This document shows, in pieces, positions 59,681 through 64,000 of a DNA stretch of 64,000 nt. Position 1 is the first letter of the stretch, and every line of letters begins with the position of its first letter. The position numbers were made by a program, and so were the translations under genes. Location: positions 5,348 through 69,347 of the forward strand of contig JBGCFG010000095.1 in the NCBI GenBank assembly GCA_045106815.1. The letters run 5' to 3'. The notes under the pieces were generated by a model, which saw nothing but the letters and a program-made list of their open reading frames with translations, made no database searches and had not been told where the DNA came from. Origin of the DNA: JAUIAI01 sp045106815. Lineage in GTDB: Bacteria; Pseudomonadota; Gammaproteobacteria; Burkholderiales; Burkholderiaceae_E.

Positions 59681-59687
59681 CGCCGCA

Positions 59688-62567
59688 ATGAGCACAATCT
59701 TTATAAGTCATAGCTCAAAAGACAATGAGCTTGCCAAAGCGGTCTCCGCGCGTCTTGCTGACGAAGGACACGCCTCTGTATTCCTTGATCTGGACCCGGA
59801 ACGGGGCCTAGTAGCGGGACAAAGCTGGGAACGAACCCTCTACCGCAAGCTGCGAGCCTGCAGCGGCGTGATTGCGCTGTGCACACCCGACTACCTTGCT
59901 TCCCACTGGTGCTTTGCAGAGATTGCGTTGGCGCGCATGGAAGGCAAACATATCTTTGCGATCAAGGCGCCAGGTCTGGACGATAGCGCGCGACTGCCCT
60001 CGATCCTGACCGAATCCCAATACATTGATATGCGGACCAACCCAGAGGGTGCTTATCGCCGACTCTGGCGCGGTCTGTCACAAATCGATCTACTTGGCGC
60101 CAGTAGTGACTGGGACCCGAAAGATCCACCCTACCTCGGCTTAAGCGCCTTCCATGAAAAGCATGCGGCCGTCTTTTTTGGTCGAGAAGAGGAAACACGG
60201 GCTGGTATTGAGCTACTGGATCGGGGCGCACCGGGCTTGATCATGGCGCTGGGCCCATCGGGCAGCGGTAAATCGTCACTCGTGCGGGCAGGCATTGTGC
60301 CGCGCCTGCGGCGCCTATCTGACCAATGGATCATTATTGAACCGGTACGCCCCGCTGAGGACCCGTTTCGTGCATTGGCGCATGCCCTGATTGCAACCTA
60401 TCGACGCTATGCATCAGAGGCTGCCGCTAAGCTCGGTGAGGCCAATGCTCTGGGCGACCGATTGGCCGCCTGGTCCCGCGCTGAGTCTGAGGCTCAACAT
60501 ACTCAACAAAGTGCTGATCTGTTGGTGTTTGACGAAAGGGTTGAGCGCCTGCTCTCTCAGCTCGCCGAGCTTCATCAAAAACCACCCACCGGCGCCCAGG
60601 TCTCGTTTCTGAATTTTTTAGACTGGAGCCTCGAAGATCTCCGCCGAATTTGCCAGCCTCGCATAGATGGTTCTACAGCCGAACTCATGCTGGGCAACAC
60701 GCCCCTTGTCGATATCGCGCATGACCTACGACGCGCACTTGATAGGCCAAACGCGCGTTTGTTGCTCGTTATTGATCAGTTCGAAGAACTCATTGAATCT
60801 GTCAGTCAGGTGGCTGGTGGCAGCCGGTTTCTGGATTTCATCCGCACCACCATTGAATCCAAAGACAGTCCCATCACAGTCTTGGGGACCATGCGCTCCG
60901 ACTTTCTCGGGGCATTCCAAAGACATCCTCAACTGCGCGGTATCGACTTTGAAAGCCTATCGCTTGGCCCAATCAAATCGGCTGGAATGCGGCGCATCAT
61001 TGAGGAGCCCGCCCGTCTTGGCGCGATCATTCTCGGCGACGGCCTGGTCGACCGTCTGATCGCTGATACCGAAACCCCTGACGCACTGCCCCTGCTTTCA
61101 TTCACGCTCTGGGTCTTGTGGCGCGACTACTCAAGCGACGGCAGGATTGACCTGGGCGAGTACACCGAACTCGACGGCTTGCACGGAGCCATCTCACGTG
61201 AAGCAGATGCCCTGCTCCAGGGCGTTGATCTGGAGGCCCTGCGGAAGGCCTTCGTTCAGATGGCCCGCCTAAGCGATGACGGCCGCTTTGTTCGCCAACC
61301 CGTAAACTGGGAGTCGCCAGTATTACAGCCCGTTCACAGCACAATTGAACGCTTCATTGATCGTCGCTTACTCGTCAGCCGGACAGAAGACGGCATCCGG
61401 ACAGTTGAAGTGGCTCATGAAGCGCTGCTGAGATCCTGGCCGCCACTGCGCAGTTGGCTCAATGACGATCGAGCGCAGATCCTGCTGACCCAGCAGGTTG
61501 AACGTGAAGCACAAGCCTGGGATGAGTCGGGCCGCGACAAAGACAATCTTTGGCGCGGGAGCCGCCTTTCGCAGGCCCGGGAACTGCTCGACGCCGACAA
61601 ACTGGACGGCGTTGCCAAAGCCTTTGTCGACAAAAGTCTGCGACAGGCACAAAACCTGCGCCGGACGCTCGTAGCGACGGCCGTCTCGGTCTTTGTCGGC
61701 ATGGGCATCTTGTCTGTCTGGGCTTTGGTGGAGCGCAACAGAGCCAACGACAATCAGCAAAAGACCGCCAAACTAAACGAAAGCTTGGAAACGGCCTCTA
61801 TAGAAATCGCCAAGGCAAATACCCTGGCCGTTCAAGCCAAAGAGCGGCTGGCCAAAGAGTACGAAGAGGTTTTGATCAAAGTGCTTCGGAGCACCCCTGC
61901 TTATGGAGCCGTGTTGGGCGAAGTCAATCAGTCCAACAACAACCAATTGCGCGATCTCATCCGTATCGCCCGCACTGAATCAGACGCGACGATGGCACTC
62001 CTGGGACGCCTGGGTGAAGGCCGAGTCATCGCATTGGCACATGATGCCTTTATCAATGCCAACCCGGAAAACCTACTCTTCTTTGAACTGGTGATTAAGT
62101 GGGCTTCACCAAACACGGAGGCCGAGCGCATCCTCTACAGCGTAGGGCACTGCGAAGTAGTTTCCTATCCGTCTGCCGCGCCGGATCCGCTGCAGGTACT
62201 CCCGCTCGACTCAATGAAAGGCTGGAATTATCAGGTGTCACCGATTCAGGATCTATCGAACAGTAACTTACTGAACCAGTCAGACCTCTTGATTATCGGC
62301 AATGCCTGGGCTTCATTCACGCCGGCAGAAATTGTCTCTATCGTGGACTATGTCCGCAATGGTGGCGCATTGCTGCTCGCCGGATTGAAGTGGTCTTTTG
62401 ATGGCTCTCCAAACTATCCCGGCTTTCAACCTTGCGCGTTCAACGAGGCCAGTGCTGGCCGCGAGATTGCGCGCGGACGATATCCCATGAACGACATTGC
62501 CAATCGGGTGGGCCTGAACTTTGGCCAAGGTGCCTTGGACAACGCCTATCGCGTCGCGGCAAACTAA
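59688..62567 (+). CDS. TIR-STAND NTPase with membrane helix and C-terminal GATase-like domain
   Basis: 959 residues. A TIR domain (1-~130) has FISHSSKDNELAKAV and DYLASHWCFAEIALARME; E78 is the likely NADase glutamate. The nSTAND-type NTPase follows with entry motif PYLGLSAFHEKHAAVFFGRE (148-167), Walker A GPSGSGKSSLVRAG (189-202) and Walker B LLLVIDQFEELIE (358-370). VEVAHEALLRSWPPLRSWL (573-591) is the winged-helix end of STAND1 proteins. One membrane helix is at about 660-680, then a coiled segment. The C-terminal part (~735-959) has GEGRVIALAHDAFI, DLLIIGNAWASFTPAEI and VRNGGALLLAGLKW, resembling the GATase-like domain of TCAF/M60 proteins. No WD40 or TPR sensor is seen. Role as an immune sensor is inferred. 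Confidence 0.88.
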   Translation: MSTIFISHSSKDNELAKAVSARLADEGHASVFLDLDPERGLVAGQSWERTLYRKLRACSGVIALCTPDYLASHWCFAEIALARMEGKHIFAIKAPGLDDSARLPSILTESQYIDMRTNPEGAYRRLWRGLSQIDLLGASSDWDPKDPPYLGLSAFHEKHAAVFFGREEETRAGIELLDRGAPGLIMALGPSGSGKSSLVRAGIVPRLRRLSDQWIIIEPVRPAEDPFRALAHALIATYRRYASEAAAKLGEANALGDRLAAWSRAESEAQHTQQSADLLVFDERVERLLSQLAELHQKPPTGAQVSFLNFLDWSLEDLRRICQPRIDGSTAELMLGNTPLVDIAHDLRRALDRPNARLLLVIDQFEELIESVSQVAGGSRFLDFIRTTIESKDSPITVLGTMRSDFLGAFQRHPQLRGIDFESLSLGPIKSAGMRRIIEEPARLGAIILGDGLVDRLIADTETPDALPLLSFTLWVLWRDYSSDGRIDLGEYTELDGLHGAISREADALLQGVDLEALRKAFVQMARLSDDGRFVRQPVNWESPVLQPVHSTIERFIDRRLLVSRTEDGIRTVEVAHEALLRSWPPLRSWLNDDRAQILLTQQVEREAQAWDESGRDKDNLWRGSRLSQARELLDADKLDGVAKAFVDKSLRQAQNLRRTLVATAVSVFVGMGILSVWALVERNRANDNQQKTAKLNESLETASIEIAKANTLAVQAKERLAKEYEEVLIKVLRSTPAYGAVLGEVNQSNNNQLRDLIRIARTESDATMALLGRLGEGRVIALAHDAFINANPENLLFFELVIKWASPNTEAERILYSVGHCEVVSYPSAAPDPLQVLPLDSMKGWNYQVSPIQDLSNSNLLNQSDLLIIGNAWASFTPAEIVSIVDYVRNGGALLLAGLKWSFDGSPNYPGFQPCAFNEASAGREIARGRYPMNDIANRVGLNFGQGALDNAYRVAAN

Positions 62568-62599
62568 CCTCATCAGCATTCAACCCTGGAATCAGAATC

Positions 62600-63733
62600 G
62601 TGGCAAACAAAGCTCTTGAAGATCATCTCTTTTCGCCTGGCCCAAAACGCATCCTGGCGCTGGATGGCGGCGGTATCCGTGGCCTGCTTACTGTCCAAAT
62701 GCTCAAGAAAATTGAGGCCATGATTCGCGAGCGTTCCGGCAACGAAAAAATGGTGCTCAGCGACTACTTTGACCTGATTGGTGGCACTTCAACCGGCGCG
62801 ATTATTGCCGCGACTCTCGCTCTAGGTTGGGATGTGGCCCGCATTGAAGCCATCTATCGAGAGCTTGGCAATTCGATCTTTGAATCCGAGTTTTTTAGGC
62901 GTGGCCTGTTGCGGCCAAAGTTCTCGGCTGAACCAGTCAAGCAGGCGCTTGAACGCGAATTCAGCACCATCCGACTAGGCGACGATAACCTTCGTACTGG
63001 TCTGGCCGTCATCACCAAGCGATTCGATACCGGCAGCACCTGGGTCATTCATAACAATCCGAAAGGCCGCTACTACCACCAGCGGCCTGGCAGTAAAGCG
63101 CTGGCTAACAAAGACTATCTACTACGCAGCGTGGTACGCGCGAGCACAGCAGCCCCCACTTATTTTGAGCCTGAGCGCATCCAAATCTCGGACGATGTGG
63201 AGGGCGGATTTGTTGATGGCGGCGTAAGTCCGCACAACAACCCGGCCTTGCAGTTACTGATGCTGGCCACGCTGAAAGGCCACGAACTGAATTGGAGCAC
63301 CGGCGAGCAGAACCTTCTGCTGGTTTCACTGGGTACAGGCTCACGCGATCTGAACATGGGAGCGGATGAAGTCGTGGATATGAAGCCGGTCGCACTGGGT
63401 ATCAGAGGGCTTTCTGCCCTCATGGGTGATACGAGCGTACTCAATGAGCAGATTCTGCAATGGCTATCTACCAGCCCGACAGCCCGCCAAATTGACCGAG
63501 AAGTTGGCGACCTGACTGAGGACTTGCCAGGTGGCAAGAGCCTGCTCACTTACCTGCGATATGACGTCAACTTCGATGAAGGCTGGGTTGCCAAGCTAGT
63601 CAGCGACGAAGACCTTGAATCGATTCACGAAATGGACAAGCCCGAAAACATGGATGCGCTTGCGCGACTCGGACAGGCAGCGGCCGAGCGCATTTCGGAC
63701 AGTCACTTCCCAACCCACTTTGATGTCAAATAA
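62600..63733 (+). CDS. Patatin-family phospholipase
   Basis: 377 residues from GTG 62600. Motifs are LALDGGGIRGLL (oxyanion loop, residues 22-28), IGGTSTGAII with catalytic Ser64, and FVDGGVSPHNNP with catalytic Asp206, giving the Ser-Asp dyad. Sequence style (RSVVRASTAAPTYFEPERI) matches bacterial patatins such as CapV that serve as lipid-degrading effectors in anti-phage systems. A longer frame to 62432 overlaps the TIR-STAND gene and lacks homology, so the GTG is preferred. It lies 32 bases after the TIR-STAND stop, the same operon. Whether it is an effector or an unrelated lipase cannot be told from sequence. Confidence 0.88.
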   Translation: MANKALEDHLFSPGPKRILALDGGGIRGLLTVQMLKKIEAMIRERSGNEKMVLSDYFDLIGGTSTGAIIAATLALGWDVARIEAIYRELGNSIFESEFFRRGLLRPKFSAEPVKQALEREFSTIRLGDDNLRTGLAVITKRFDTGSTWVIHNNPKGRYYHQRPGSKALANKDYLLRSVVRASTAAPTYFEPERIQISDDVEGGFVDGGVSPHNNPALQLLMLATLKGHELNWSTGEQNLLLVSLGTGSRDLNMGADEVVDMKPVALGIRGLSALMGDTSVLNEQILQWLSTSPTARQIDREVGDLTEDLPGGKSLLTYLRYDVNFDEGWVAKLVSDEDLESIHEMDKPENMDALARLGQAAAERISDSHFPTHFDVK

Positions 63734-64000
63734 CACCATGCCTGAGCAGCTTAACGAGGCTGACTACTTTGAGCAGCGACTTGATAATCAGATCGCCTGG
63801 TTCAGCTCAAAAAGCCAGGCGAACCAGAAAACGTATAAGCGTCTCAGGCTGGTTGAGATAATTGCGGGAGCAGCCATTCCACTAGTAGCGGGCTTTGGGC
63901 ATGGCCAGTGGGTGTTTAGCGTTTTGATTGGTGTGCTGGGTCTGATCGTCGCCGTGATTGCTGGCGCCTTGAGCTTGTTTCGCTTTCAGGAAAACTGGAC
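63723..64000 (+). CDS. DUF4231/SLATT-type two-helix membrane protein, N-terminal fragment (cut by window edge)
   Basis: The first ~92 codons are visible. A soluble N-terminus, DYFEQRLDNQIAWFSSKSQANQKTYKRLR, resembles DUF4231 (SLATT superfamily), followed by two membrane helices (LVEIIAGAAIPLVAGFG and WVFSVLIGVLGLIVAVIAGALSLF) and FQENW. SLATT proteins are proposed membrane effectors or pores linked to nucleotide-based conflict systems. The ATG at 63723 overlaps the patatin stop by 11 bases; a second ATG at 63738 is in frame. The gene continues past 64000. Confidence 0.75.
   Translation, partial: MSNNTMPEQLNEADYFEQRLDNQIAWFSSKSQANQKTYKRLRLVEIIAGAAIPLVAGFGHGQWVFSVLIGVLGLIVAVIAGALSLFRFQENW

Noticed and set aside
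62432..62599. Upstream extension of the patatin frame into the TIR-STAND gene
   Set aside because: The extra 56 residues are the +1-type shadow of the TIR-STAND C-terminus and have no family resemblance. GTG 62600 fits better.
1..64000. Search by eye for tRNA, rRNA, CRISPR arrays and intact transposase genes
   Set aside because: No tRNA T-loop/acceptor pattern, rRNA segment, short regular repeat-spacer array or transposase-like protein was recognised on either strand.

Overview
The window reads as a chromosomal segment of a betaproteobacterium, most like the Burkholderiales. The evidence is gene order rather than any single marker: an M16/M16-rsmD-coaD-ferredoxin block divergent from ftsY, a ctaC-ctaD-small protein-ctaG-DUF2970-ctaE oxidase operon with SURF1, an SCO-like/ctaA/ctaB/SCO block near rpoH, and a rhodanese-grxC-secB-gpsA block divergent from gpmA-ctpA. 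Base composition is moderately GC-rich. I see no tRNA, rRNA, CRISPR array or intact insertion sequence.

Layout: 1-5 kb, end of ppx and a leftward operon (two M16 peptidase-like proteins, rsmD, coaD, ferredoxin, sixA). 5-9.3 kb, ftsY, maiA, rpoH (preceded by a perfect CIRCE operator) and a DMT-family transporter. 9.3-13.5 kb, heme A and CuA assembly genes. 13.5-17.6 kb, exopolysaccharide export and initiation (epsE, epsL, an EpsB-like transferase). 17.7-28.7 kb, two Ig-repeat surface proteins with a complete type I secretion set (TolC, ABC, HlyD) and an OmpA-like protein, so a biofilm or surface-adhesion locus. 28.7-36.6 kb, accessory metabolism (GDSL lipase lipoprotein, LysR regulator, two enolase-superfamily enzymes, an enoyl-CoA hydratase). 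36.6-43.4 kb, the cytochrome c oxidase structural operon. 43.6-52.6 kb, housekeeping genes (bioC-like, comF, trmL, LOG, gpsA, secB, grxC, gpmA, ctpA) and an unusual repeat lipoprotein. 52.6-59.5 kb, a second polysaccharide locus (second EpsB-like transferase, polymerase-like protein, GT2, UDP-xylose synthase, and a DUF368/PopT-type undecaprenyl-phosphate translocase).

From 59.7 kb to the right edge lies a candidate anti-phage or conflict module. It encodes a TIR-STAND NTPase with a membrane segment and an unusual C-terminal GATase-like domain, a patatin-family lipase, and the start of a two-helix DUF4231/SLATT-type membrane protein, apparently in one operon. This is the best candidate for an undescribed system, and the window cuts through its last visible gene.

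Two further points stand out. A 161-bp long-palindrome repeat occurs twice, each time inside cytochrome oxidase biogenesis gene sets that are now about 23 kb apart. The sigma-32 gene appears to be under HrcA/CIRCE control. Functional calls rest on motifs and family memory read by eye; no database search was run.
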